In this document: in pieces, positions 8,596 to 17,191 of the stretch
Layout of the letters: each line of letters begins with the position of its first letter
How positions within the stretch are numbered: position 1 is the stretch's first letter
From: Bacteroidota bacterium
GTDB lineage: Bacteria; Bacteroidota; Bacteroidia; 2-12-FULL-35-15
Assembly (NCBI GenBank): GCA_947469885.1
Contig: CANIQT010000005.1
Coordinates: 113,794 to 177,793, forward strand
Direction: 5' to 3'
Length of the DNA stretch: 64,000 bases
The notes under the pieces: model-generated
Told to the model about the DNA's origin: nothing
Databases searched by the model: none
Seen by the model: only the letters and a program-made list of their open reading frames with translations
Program-made: the position numbers and the translations under genes

Positions 8596-10575
8596 ATGTC
8601 AAAATTAGATAGTAAAATACCTGAAGGGAAACTGGAAGAAAAGTGGGAGAAGTATAAATCCACAGTTGCATTGGTTAATCCTGCCAACAAGCGTAGCTTA
8701 GAGGTTATTGTGGTAGGTTCAGGACTTGCAGGAGCTTCTGCCGCTGCGTCATTAGCCGAAATGGGTTATAAAGTAAAATGTTTTTGTTTTCAGGATTCTG
8801 CCCGCAGGGCACATTCCATTGCAGCGCAAGGTGGAATAAATGCTGCCAAAAATTATCAGAACGATGGGGACAGCACCTACCGTTTATTTTATGATACTGT
8901 GAAAGGTGGCGATTATAGGGCAAGAGAAGCAAATGTGTATCGTCTGGCATCAGTAAGCGCAAACATTATTGACCAATGTGTGGCACAGGGGGTGCCTCTT
9001 GCAAGAGAATATGGCGGAATGTTAAGCAACCGTTCTTTTGGTGGAACACAGGTACAACGTACGTTTTATGCAGCGGGACAAACAGGACAACAATTATTAT
9101 TAGGAGCTTATAGTGCATTACAACGCCAAGTTGGTTTGGGAACAATTGAAATGTTGCCCCGCCACGAAATGCTGGAAGTGGTTACTATCGAAGGAAAAGC
9201 GCGAGGTGTTATAGCCAGAGACCTTATATCTGGAAAATTAGAACGTCATTTCGGACATGCAGTATTATTATGTACGGGAGGATATGGAAATGTGTTTTAT
9301 CTTTCTACTAACGCAATGGGAGCTAATGTTACAGCAGCATGGAAAGCACATAAACAAGGAGCATTCTTTGGAAATCCATGTTTTACTCAAATTCATCCAA
9401 CTTGTATTCCTGTGTCCGGTGACCATCAATCTAAATTAACATTGATGAGTGAATCGTTACGTAATGATGGAAGAATATGGGTGCCGAAAAAGCAAGGTGA
9501 TACACGCAAAGCAAACGAAATTCCGGAAGAAGAAAGAGATTATTATTTAGAAAGAAGATACCCTGCTTTTGGGAATTTAGTTCCAAGAGATGTTGCTTCA
9601 CGTGCTGCAAAAGAAAGATGTGATGCAGGTTTTGGAGTAGGCACTTCAAAGATGGCAGTATATCTCGATTTCAAAGCTGCCATTGCACGATACGGACATA
9701 CGCATGCTATTAAATTAGGCACTAACAATCCTACAGCAGAACAATTAAAAAAGTTTGGTAAAGAAGTAGTGGAAGAAAAGTATGGTAACCTATTTGAAAT
9801 GTATGAGCAAATAACAGGAGAAAACCCTTACGAATTACCAATGCGTATTTACCCAGCTGTGCATTATACAATGGGCGGCTTATGGGTAGATTATAATTTG
9901 ATGACTACTGTTCCGGGCTTATATGCATTAGGCGAAGCCAACTTCTCCGACCATGGTGCTAATCGCCTTGGAGCATCTGCATTGATGCAAGGATTAGCTG
10001 ATGGTTATTTTGTTATTCCTTATACATTGGGTGCTTATTTATCAAAAGAAATAAGTGTGAAAGCAATTCCAACTACTCACGAAGCATTTGTGGAAGCAGA
10101 GAAAAATGCACTGGCAATCATTGATAAATTATTTGCTATTAAAGGAACTAAATCGGTTGACCATTTTCATAAAGCATTAGGAAAAATAATGTGGAACAAG
10201 TGCGGAATGGCAAGAAATTCAACGGGTTTGAAAGAAGCTATACAAGAGATAAAAGTATTACGTGAAGAGTTTTGGAAAGATGTTCTTGTACCAGGTTCGG
10301 CAAATGAATTAAATCCTGAGTTAGAGAAAGCTGGCAGAGTGGCGGATTTCCTTGAGTTAGGAGAATTGATGTGCATGGATGCTTTGAACAGAAATGAAAG
10401 TTGTGGAGGGCATTTCCGCGAAGAATCGCAAACAGAAGATGGTGAGGCGAAACGTGATGATGACAACTATTCTTATGTTGCCGCCTGGGAAAATAAAGGA
10501 AATAATAATTATGAATTACATAAGGAAGAACTCGTATTTGATGTTGTTCATCCGAGTCAACGTTCGTACAAGTAA
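8596..10575 (+). CDS. sdhA: Succinate dehydrogenase/fumarate reductase flavoprotein subunit
   Basis: 659 residues. The dinucleotide-binding motif [12 protein letters not shown] is at 39-50. HSIAAQGG contains His73, the position of the covalent FAD histidine in the family. The substrate-site region HPTCIP and the C-terminal [15 protein letters not shown] segment are present. The length is typical of the Bacteroidota cytochrome-b type enzyme. It oxidises succinate to fumarate in the TCA cycle, or runs in reverse. The stop codon overlaps the start of a repeat that begins the inserted four-helix-bundle element. Confidence 0.95.
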   Translation: MSKLDSKIPEGKLEEKWEKYKSTVALVNPANKRSLEVIVVGSGLAGASAAASLAEMGYKVKCFCFQDSARRAHSIAAQGGINAAKNYQNDGDSTYRLFYDTVKGGDYRAREANVYRLASVSANIIDQCVAQGVPLAREYGGMLSNRSFGGTQVQRTFYAAGQTGQQLLLGAYSALQRQVGLGTIEMLPRHEMLEVVTIEGKARGVIARDLISGKLERHFGHAVLLCTGGYGNVFYLSTNAMGANVTAAWKAHKQGAFFGNPCFTQIHPTCIPVSGDHQSKLTLMSESLRNDGRIWVPKKQGDTRKANEIPEEERDYYLERRYPAFGNLVPRDVASRAAKERCDAGFGVGTSKMAVYLDFKAAIARYGHTHAIKLGTNNPTAEQLKKFGKEVVEEKYGNLFEMYEQITGENPYELPMRIYPAVHYTMGGLWVDYNLMTTVPGLYALGEANFSDHGANRLGASALMQGLADGYFVIPYTLGAYLSKEISVKAIPTTHEAFVEAEKNALAIIDKLFAIKGTKSVDHFHKALGKIMWNKCGMARNSTGLKEAIQEIKVLREEFWKDVLVPGSANELNPELEKAGRVADFLELGELMCMDALNRNESCGGHFREESQTEDGEAKRDDDNYSYVAAWENKGNNNYELHKEELVFDVVHPSQRSYK

Positions 10576-11035
10576 TTTGATGATTTGATAATTTGGCGAT
10601 TTGATAATTGATTTAGTATTGCAAACAAATAAAGAAAATTTAATAGTAAAATTAACATTTGAATTTTCTTTGCTGATTATTAATTTTACAGAGCATTTGC
10701 AATCACAGAAAAAATTCAATCTTGCAAATCAACTTTTTCGTTCTGGTACATCAATAGGTGCCAATGTTAGAGAAGCGCAAAATGCGGAAAGCAAAGCCGA
10801 CTTTATCCATAAAATGAAAATTGCTGCAAAAGAAGCAGACGAAACTGAATACTGGTTGCTGTTATGTAGAGAGTCAAAAAATTATGACGACCCTGGAATA
10901 TTACTAGAAAAAATAGATTCTATTAACAAAATATTATCAAAGATAGTAGCAACATCAAAAGTTTATACAAATAAAATTTAAAATAGCTTTGGTAATCATC
11001 AAATTATCAAATCAACAAATTATCAAATCACAATT
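10573..11035 (+). repeat. Inverted-repeat-bounded element carrying the four-helix-bundle gene
   Basis: The left arm (about 10573-10617) and right arm (about 10990-11033) are built from GATTTGATAATTT words. The left arm and the reverse complement of the right share GATTTGATAATTTG, a two-base difference, then GATTTGATAATT, plus further flanking similarity. The arms would fold the intervening ORF into a long loop in the sdh mRNA. It begins at the sdhA stop codon and ends a few bases before the sdhB start. Confidence 0.75.
10619..10981 (+). CDS. Four-helix-bundle protein (S23 / 23S rRNA intervening-sequence protein family)
   Basis: About 120 residues from a TTG start at 10619. An upstream TTG at 10601 is inside the repeat and would add six residues not expected in the family. 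The diagnostic core is present: NLANQLFRSGTSIGANVRE, then AQNAESKADFIHKMKIA and a KEADETEYWLLL helix. Family members are homopentameric helical bundles first seen in intervening sequences of 23S rRNA, and are related to Avd of diversity-generating retroelements. The biochemical role is unsettled. There is no rRNA or reverse transcriptase here. The gene splits sdhA from sdhB, which are normally adjacent. Confidence 0.88.
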   Translation: MQTNKENLIVKLTFEFSLLIINFTEHLQSQKKFNLANQLFRSGTSIGANVREAQNAESKADFIHKMKIAAKEADETEYWLLLCRESKNYDDPGILLEKIDSINKILSKIVATSKVYTNKI

Positions 11036-11791
11036 ATGAGTGGAAATATGAATTTAACGCTAAAAGTTTGGCGACAAAAAAATGACAAAGCAACAGGTAA
11101 ACTGGTTACTTATCCTGTAAAAGATATTTCTCCGGATATGTCGTTCCTGGAAATGTTTGATGTGCTGAACGAACAACTGATTGTAAAAGGGGAAGAGCCA
11201 ATTGCTTTTGACCACGACTGCCGTGAAGGAATTTGCGGTATGTGCAGTATGTTTATTAATGGTCAACCACACGGACCAAAGAGAGGAGTTACTACCTGCC
11301 AGTTGCACATGCGCTCGTTTAAAGATGGTGATACGATTGTGGTGGAACCTTGGAGAGCAGCGGCATTTCCGGTGATAAAAGATTTAACGGTTGACCGTAC
11401 TGCATTCGACAGAATAATTTCGAAAGGTGGTTTCATATCTGTAAACACTGGCAATGCACAGGATGCTAATAATATTCCTATTCCGAAACCGGATGCAGAT
11501 GCTTCGTTTAATGCTGCTGCATGTATTGGTTGCGGGGCTTGTGTGGCTACCTGCAAGAATTCTTCGGCTATGTTATTTGTATCTGCAAAAGTTTCTCAAC
11601 TGGCTTTGTTGCCGCAAGGAAGAGTGGAAGCTACTGCCCGCGTTAAAAATATGGTGGCACAAATGGATGAAGAAGGTTTTGGAAATTGTTCCAATACCGG
11701 TGCATGCGAAGTGGAATGTCCGAAAGGAATTTCATTGGAAAATATTGCAAGAATGAACAGGGAATATTTTACCGCTAATATTAAAGAGTAG
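11036..11791 (+). CDS. sdhB: Succinate dehydrogenase/fumarate reductase iron-sulfur subunit
   Basis: 251 residues. The [2Fe-2S] ligands are Cys62, Cys67, Cys70 (CREGICGMC) and Cys88. The second cluster set is [11 protein letters not shown] (Cys163, 166, 169, 173), followed by [14 protein letters not shown] (Cys218, 224, 228). It is complete and of normal length. It transfers electrons from SdhA to the cytochrome b anchor. It sits 245 bp further from the four-helix gene's upstream neighbour than usual because of the inserted element, but remains on the same strand in the same unit. Confidence 0.95.
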   Translation: MSGNMNLTLKVWRQKNDKATGKLVTYPVKDISPDMSFLEMFDVLNEQLIVKGEEPIAFDHDCREGICGMCSMFINGQPHGPKRGVTTCQLHMRSFKDGDTIVVEPWRAAAFPVIKDLTVDRTAFDRIISKGGFISVNTGNAQDANNIPIPKPDADASFNAAACIGCGACVATCKNSSAMLFVSAKVSQLALLPQGRVEATARVKNMVAQMDEEGFGNCSNTGACEVECPKGISLENIARMNREYFTANIKE

Positions 11792-11800
11792 TATTTAGGG

Positions 11801-11822
11801 ATGTTGGTGAAAACACCAACAT
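11801..11822. repeat. Perfect palindrome GTTGGTG-AAAA-CACCAAC
   Basis: A nine-base perfect stem (ATGTTGGTG/CACCAACAT) with an AAAA loop, 9 bp after the sdhB stop. The same palindrome in opposite orientation (TTTT loop) occurs at 25066-25089. Confidence 0.8.
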
Positions 11823-11836
11823 CGGCATCGTTTAAA

Positions 11837-11868
11837 AAACCAATCTCAAATGAGGTTGGTTTTTTTGT
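11837..11868 (+). terminator. Terminator of the sdh operon
   Basis: The stem AACCAATCTC pairs with GAGGTTGGTT (one mismatch), with an AAAT loop and a following run of seven T. Confidence 0.75.
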
Positions 11869-11905
11869 TTACTTTTACTTCACATTTATTGAAACATTCT
11901 TCTAC

Positions 11906-14557
11906 ATGAAAAAAACAATTGTCTTTTTATTTCTGTTTCTTTTCTCTCTCCTAAATTATTCTTCTGCTCAGGAGTGGATGGGAAAAACAAATCCAACAAC
12001 TTCTAACTTTTTTGAAATTCAAAAAGCATTTTATAACTATTATTCTGAAAATAAAAGAGAAGTTGATACTGAAGAAGAAAACGATGATGAGTTCGCAAAG
12101 TTCAAACGATGGGAATATTATTGGGAAACAAGAGTGGATGCGAATGGCAATTTTCCACCAGCTGATGTTCTTTGGAAAGAGTTGGAAAACTATACTGCTA
12201 ATCAACAGGGAACAAAAAATTATAAATCTGTAAATGCTGCTAATTGGTCGTTTTCGGGTCCATCTACCTTTACATTTAATGGAACAGGTGGTGGAATAGG
12301 ACGAGTGAATTGTATTGCTTTTCATCCCACTTTACCCAATACATTTTGGGTGGGAACTCCTGATGGAGGATTATGGAAAACAACGGATGCAGGTGCTACA
12401 TGGACTACCACCACTGATAATTTACCTGTGCTTGGTATCAGCGATATTGCAGTTGATTATTCAAATCCTAATATAATTTATATTGCAACCGGTGATGGTG
12501 AAACAGCATTGATTACCCCTGCAAGTTCAAAGAGTGTTGGAGTTTTAAAATCTCTGGATGGTGGAATAACATTTAATCCTACGGGATTAAGCATCAATAT
12601 TACTGCACAAAAATTGACTAATCGTATTTTAATTCATCCTGTCAATCCGCAGATATTATTGGTGGCTGCATCGGATGGAATATGGCGAACTACAAATGGT
12701 GGCTCCACATGGACGAATCAACAGGCTGGTTGGTTTACCGATTTGGAATTTAAACCTTCAGATGCTAATTATGTTTATGCATCTACTTTGAGTAATGCGG
12801 GCACTTCACAGATATTTCGTTCTACAGATAATGGAATTACATGGACACAGGTAACCAATTTGACAGGAATAAACAGAATTGATTTGGCAGTTACGCCTGC
12901 ATTGCCAAATGTTGTTTCAGCATTGTGTGCTAATACTTCAGGATTGGGCGGACTGCAAGGTGTCTATTCTTCCGCAAATAGTGGTGCTTCATTTACACAA
13001 GTTATAGTTGGAACCTGTACCAATAATATGTTGTGCAGTAAATACAATGGGGCTGCCTGTGGCGGACAAGGAGTGTATGATTTGGCTTATACCATTCATC
13101 CAACCAATACCAACGAAGTTTGGATAGCCGGAGTGAACAACTGGAAAACTACTGATGGCGGGGCAACCTGGAACCTCAATACATTTGGAACAACGGATAC
13201 TTTGCTTAATCCAAATAATGTTCCTTATCTTCATTCGGACAAGCACAGGATTGTTTATCATCCGTTGAATCCGAGTTATATTTTTACTTGCAGCGATGCG
13301 GGTGTACATCTTACCAATGATGGCGGTGCTACCTGGTTCGACTTGTCGAATGGATTAGGAATTAGTCAGATGTATCGTATTGGAACTTCTGCAACTGTGG
13401 CAGGTAAAGTGCTGTGCGGACTACAAGACAACGGTTTGAAACAACGTTCTTCATACGGCTGGCAATCTATTCAAAGCGGTGATAATATGGAAGAAATTAT
13501 TGACCCAATTGATACCAATGTTCAATATTCGTGTGCACTTACGGGGTATCTTTACCGGACGATGGATAACTGGGCAACTAAAACTCCTATTTGCACAAAC
13601 ATTCCGGGCTTTTCTGCTTATCTGGCTGCTACTGGTTTTGGACCTGGTGCCTGGATTACCCCATTTGTAATGGACCCTGCTAATCATCAAACATTGTATA
13701 TTGGGTTTAATGATATTTGGAAAACTACTGACCAGGGCAATACATGGAGTCTGATTTCTAATTTTGGTTCATCTCACCAACTTCGGTTTATGGCTATTGC
13801 GCCTTCTAATAACCAGGTAATTTACACCTCCACGTATGATACACTTTTTGCAACTGCCAATGGTGGCGGTACGTGGAGCTATAACATTGTAAGCAACATT
13901 ACGGGAAATGCCTTTGATAAAATTTCTTACATAACAGTAAGTCCTACCAATCCATTGATGCTTTGGGTAACCATTTCGGGATTTGATGCGGGTAATAAAG
14001 TTTTTAAATCTACTAATGGTGGCACTTCATGGACTAATGTTTCGGGGACATTGCCTAATATTCCTGTTAATTGCAGTGTGTATGAAAATGGGAGTAATGA
14101 TGGTGTTTATGTGGGTACGGACTTAGGGGTCTTTTACAGAGATAATAATCTGACGGATTGGATACCTTATAACGCAGGGCTTCCGAATGTACAGGTGAAT
14201 GATTTGAAAATTTCATACATTGATAATAAATTGTGGGCGGCTACTTTTGGCAGAAGTTTGTGGGAATCGGATTTGTATTCTTTTGTTGGAATAAATGATG
14301 TTTCGGCTGAGCTCAACAACCTTGATATTTATCCGAATCCTTCGAACGGGCAATTTCAAATTTCAAATTTTAGATTTCAGATAGAGAGTATAAAGATATA
14401 TAATGTGATGGGGGAAGAAGTCATTAGTCATTGGTCATTGGTGAATAGTAAAAACATAACCATTGATATGAATGGCTTTTCAAGCGGTATTTATTTTGCA
14501 AAAATAGTTTCAGATAAAGGAAGTTGTGTGAAAAAGATTATAATAAGTAAGGAGTAG
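11906..14557 (+). CDS. Secreted VPS10/BNR-repeat protein with T9SS sorting domain
   Basis: 883 residues when started at the ATG of the signal peptide (MKKTIVFLFLFLFSLLNYSS, cleavage near SSAQ). The open frame extends 35 codons further up, through the sdh terminator, which is unlikely to be translated. The body holds at least seven Asp-box/sortilin-type blades (for example WKTTDAGATW, WRTTNGGSTW, HLTNDGGATW, FKSTNGGTSW), implying one or more beta-propellers. This matches the common Bacteroidota glycosyl-hydrolase-like/VPS10 secreted family, but no catalytic residues can be assigned. The C-terminal sorting domain (IYPNPSNGQFQI to KKIIISKE) includes the VISHWSLV insertion encoded by a TCATTGG repeat. 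Confidence 0.88.
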   Translation: MKKTIVFLFLFLFSLLNYSSAQEWMGKTNPTTSNFFEIQKAFYNYYSENKREVDTEEENDDEFAKFKRWEYYWETRVDANGNFPPADVLWKELENYTANQQGTKNYKSVNAANWSFSGPSTFTFNGTGGGIGRVNCIAFHPTLPNTFWVGTPDGGLWKTTDAGATWTTTTDNLPVLGISDIAVDYSNPNIIYIATGDGETALITPASSKSVGVLKSLDGGITFNPTGLSINITAQKLTNRILIHPVNPQILLVAASDGIWRTTNGGSTWTNQQAGWFTDLEFKPSDANYVYASTLSNAGTSQIFRSTDNGITWTQVTNLTGINRIDLAVTPALPNVVSALCANTSGLGGLQGVYSSANSGASFTQVIVGTCTNNMLCSKYNGAACGGQGVYDLAYTIHPTNTNEVWIAGVNNWKTTDGGATWNLNTFGTTDTLLNPNNVPYLHSDKHRIVYHPLNPSYIFTCSDAGVHLTNDGGATWFDLSNGLGISQMYRIGTSATVAGKVLCGLQDNGLKQRSSYGWQSIQSGDNMEEIIDPIDTNVQYSCALTGYLYRTMDNWATKTPICTNIPGFSAYLAATGFGPGAWITPFVMDPANHQTLYIGFNDIWKTTDQGNTWSLISNFGSSHQLRFMAIAPSNNQVIYTSTYDTLFATANGGGTWSYNIVSNITGNAFDKISYITVSPTNPLMLWVTISGFDAGNKVFKSTNGGTSWTNVSGTLPNIPVNCSVYENGSNDGVYVGTDLGVFYRDNNLTDWIPYNAGLPNVQVNDLKISYIDNKLWAATFGRSLWESDLYSFVGINDVSAELNNLDIYPNPSNGQFQISNFRFQIESIKIYNVMGEEVISHWSLVNSKNITIDMNGFSSGIYFAKIVSDKGSCVKKIIISKE

Positions 14558-14747
14558 GGTATCGGATTTTTAGTATCAAAGTCAATCTCAATATGGTTGA
14601 TTTAATGGTTTGTAAATATAACTGTTAAAACTGAAAAGGTTGCTCGAGTTTTGAAAATAAAGTTGTTCGTTTTTAATCCTCTTTTACTATTTCCATTTAC
14701 TCTTTATCCCGAATTAACCCTTCTTAATCAAGAAAACACCACTTATT
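14558..14747. other. Intergenic, no gene
   Basis: A gap between two convergent T9SS genes. There is no convincing hairpin terminator. A 21-bp tandem array follows; 14976-15087 after the array is also empty. Confidence 0.6.
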
Positions 14748-14975
14748 GACCAACTTGGATTGCTTCTGACCTAACTTGGATTGCTCCTGACCTAATTCCA
14801 ATTGCTCCTGACCTAGTTCCAACTACTCCTGACCTAATTCCAATTGCTCCTGACCTAATTCCAATTGCTCCTGACCTAATTCCAACTACTCCTGACCTAA
14901 TTCCAACTACTCCTGACCTAATTCCAATTGCTCCTGACCTAATTCCAACAACTCCTGACTTAACTTGGATTTTTT
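14748..14975. repeat. 21-bp degenerate tandem array, 11 units
   Basis: Units begin GACCTAATTCCAATTGCTCC plus one base. Unit starts from 14768 to 14957 are spaced exactly 21 bp; the first unit is 20 bp. Middle units carry ATTCCAATT or ATTCCAACT, while the first two and the last carry ACTTGGATT. It lies between the 3' ends of two T9SS genes. Confidence 0.9.
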
Positions 14976-15087
14976 ATTTTCCAGTTCCGATAAAAACCAA
15001 CTGCTTTTAACCCAGAACAGGTTGCTTTCTGTTTGTTACTTAACTGAAATGGGTTGCTTACCATTAATTTTTTCTTCAAAAAAATAC

Positions 15088-16851
15088 CTACTCCTTAACA
15101 AATCGTTTTACACTCGATGTATTTCCTGTTAGTGAGCTTGCCGAACTATCAATAACATTAAGCAAATAAATACCACTACTTAATTCTTCAATTGAAATTA
15201 TTGTGGAAGCATTTTTACAAATCATTGTTTTTACTAAACCACCCATTGCATTGTATATAGTAATGGTATAGTTTTTTGAAGCAGAGGTATAGTTAATGGT
15301 TAGGTTGTTGGATGATGGGTTTGGGTATATTCCTAATTCGTAATTCTTCATTCCTAATTCATTGACCCCTGCCGAACTCGGACAACCGCAACCGGTACTT
15401 CCGGTATAAAATTTACTTTTTACACTATCTATTCGGGTTTGCATTTTTGTTACTCCGGCTTGGTTTCCTAAAGCAGTGTAATCTCTTCCAAAAACAAAAG
15501 CAAAATCAATGGTTTGGGTTTGATGAGCAGATAATGTAAAAGGACCTGATGAAGCCAATCCTCTTCTGTCGCCCGGAAAACGACCAGAATTAGATTCGTC
15601 CCAAAAAAGAGTAGGGACACCACCTGTACCAAAATTGGTAGGGTCGGAAGTTCCCGGAAACACAAAATCGCAATTGGTGGCGGCAGTAGTTCCATCTGCT
15701 CCATACGTTAAATGTTGAGCATTTTTCCAAACACCTGTAAGGTATTGATAATAATCATCACTTGTTTGAGGATTGCCATTGATACTCGAAAAATTATTGT
15801 TGTAATACATGGACTTGGTCATGCCTAACCGCTCATTATCGGCAATCATATCCCCATAACCTGTTCCACTTGCAGTGGCTGTTGCAGGGTCGTCCATTCC
15901 GTTTGCAATAGCTAAAGGACCTTTTAAAAACACAATGCCCTGCGATGGAGGATGAATGCCATAAGCAGACGGTTGTCCGCTTCCATCAATCGAATCGCCA
16001 TTGTAAATATAATATGCACCTCTGGTAACATCTGTTCCCATGTAATCATCGCCCGGAAAACCTAAATCAATATCCGACCAATTGCCTATAAACGCAGAGT
16101 CTAAAGGGTTGGGTCCTTTATTAGTAATTTTGTAGCTGGTAAATAAGGTGTTGTATAAAGCACTGTCGTTAGGGCAACTATGGGCATACGCCAAGCCTTG
16201 AATCTCTATGCCCAAAGGCATTCCTGTTGTTTCGGTGTGTGGAGCTTCGGCATCGTTGAACACAAAAAAGATGGCTTCATCGCCTTTAATTAAAGGAACA
16301 TCGCCATCGGCAATGTTGTAAGCCCCGTCCGTATTATTATCGGTAAACGAAGCTAGCGGTTGCCCGTACATATTAAAAGCGGGCCAATTGGTAATGGCTT
16401 CCAAAGCAACGGAATCATTGATTAATGGATTGGCACCAACGTGTCCTGCTGCATACCAGGAGGAATACGCATCAATATCGCACTGTTTTACTTTCCATAC
16501 TCTGTTCCAGGTGGAGTCGAAAGCACTGCCGTAAGTTCCTGTGGTATCTATAGGTCCGGGATAAAAATCATATCCCATTTGCCGGTAAGTACCTGCCGAA
16601 ATTTTTAATTGACCTCCTGCATCATAGCCCCCAATCCATAAACTGTTGCTGAATAGTGTTTGTTTTCCACTGTTTATCGGCACTTCATAAAACAATTGAT
16701 TAGCCTGATTGGTGGAATAAAAATTAATCCCATCGGCACTAAAACAAGCCTTCACATTATTAATGTCAAGATAATTGTAATTGAACTGAGTTTGACTTTT
16801 TGCATTTCCTACCATAAAAGTAAGAATGATAATTGTGTAAATTTTTTTCAT
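15088..16851 (-). CDS. Secreted protein of unknown fold with T9SS sorting domain
   Basis: 587 residues with a signal peptide at 1-20 (ends NAKSQ). The body (about 20-490) has many aromatic and Asp/Gly residues (for example IGNWSDIDLGFPGDDYMGTD, DETNSGRFPGD-like segments). I do not recognise it as a named enzyme family; similar uncharacterised T9SS cargo is common in Bacteroidota. The sorting domain starts at LGIYPNPSSNNLTINY. The preceding linker NELGMKNYELG is encoded by tandem TAATTC words, as in the gene at 4672. It is divergent from the DUF4175 gene. Confidence 0.85.
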   Translation of the reverse strand: MKKIYTIIILTFMVGNAKSQTQFNYNYLDINNVKACFSADGINFYSTNQANQLFYEVPINSGKQTLFSNSLWIGGYDAGGQLKISAGTYRQMGYDFYPGPIDTTGTYGSAFDSTWNRVWKVKQCDIDAYSSWYAAGHVGANPLINDSVALEAITNWPAFNMYGQPLASFTDNNTDGAYNIADGDVPLIKGDEAIFFVFNDAEAPHTETTGMPLGIEIQGLAYAHSCPNDSALYNTLFTSYKITNKGPNPLDSAFIGNWSDIDLGFPGDDYMGTDVTRGAYYIYNGDSIDGSGQPSAYGIHPPSQGIVFLKGPLAIANGMDDPATATASGTGYGDMIADNERLGMTKSMYYNNNFSSINGNPQTSDDYYQYLTGVWKNAQHLTYGADGTTAATNCDFVFPGTSDPTNFGTGGVPTLFWDESNSGRFPGDRRGLASSGPFTLSAHQTQTIDFAFVFGRDYTALGNQAGVTKMQTRIDSVKSKFYTGSTGCGCPSSAGVNELGMKNYELGIYPNPSSNNLTINYTSASKNYTITIYNAMGGLVKTMICKNASTIISIEELSSGIYLLNVIDSSASSLTGNTSSVKRFVKE

Positions 16852-16889
16852 AGCATTTAGGTTTTAGGTTAATAGTAATTATAACACTA

Positions 16890-16897
16890 CAAAAATA
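16890..16897 (-). promoter_or_regulatory. Possible -7 element (TATTTTTG)
   Basis: The reverse complement of caaaaata, 39 bp upstream of the T9SS gene start at 16851. No well-spaced -33 motif is visible. Confidence 0.35.
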
Positions 16898-16932
16898 TAG
16901 TAAAAAAAAACAATATTTTCTGCCAATATGGC

Positions 16933-17035
16933 GAACTGTCGTTATTTTGTGTGAATGACAGTTTGGGATGATGAACATACGGTTTTGGATGACGAGATTA
17001 TTTTTTTGTTGATGAAAACGGAAGAGATGTCAGTT
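16933..17035. repeat. 20-21 bp tandem array, family A
   Basis: Units begin GAACTGTCG, GAATGACAG, GAACATACG, GAGATTATT and GAAAACGG, with a shared GTTTkGGrTGA tail and 20-21 bp spacing. A block of about 46 bp matches the reverse complement of the array at 28190-28240 with five mismatches. It lies in the divergent promoter region of the 15088-16851 and 17192 genes. Confidence 0.85.
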
Positions 17036-17114
17036 AAATGAGGGGGTGTTTTTGTGCTTTTTTGCACGATAAAATGGTTTTGCCTTTTCTATTTAACAAA
17101 TATTAAACAGCCAC

Positions 17115-17147
17115 TTTGTAATAAACAAATAAGAAACCGTACCTTTG
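17115..17147 (+). promoter_or_regulatory. Promoter of the DUF4175 operon
   Basis: TTTG (17115-17118) and TACCTTTG (17140-17147) with 21 bp between them, 44 bp upstream of the ATG. Confidence 0.65.
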
Positions 17148-17191
17148 GGGTGCTGTAATGCAGGAACGATTTTTGCGTTGTACCTTACAAG

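Noticed and set aside
10619..10981. Diversity-generating retroelement accessory (Avd)
   Set aside because: The fold family is related, but there is no reverse transcriptase, template repeat or variable repeat nearby.
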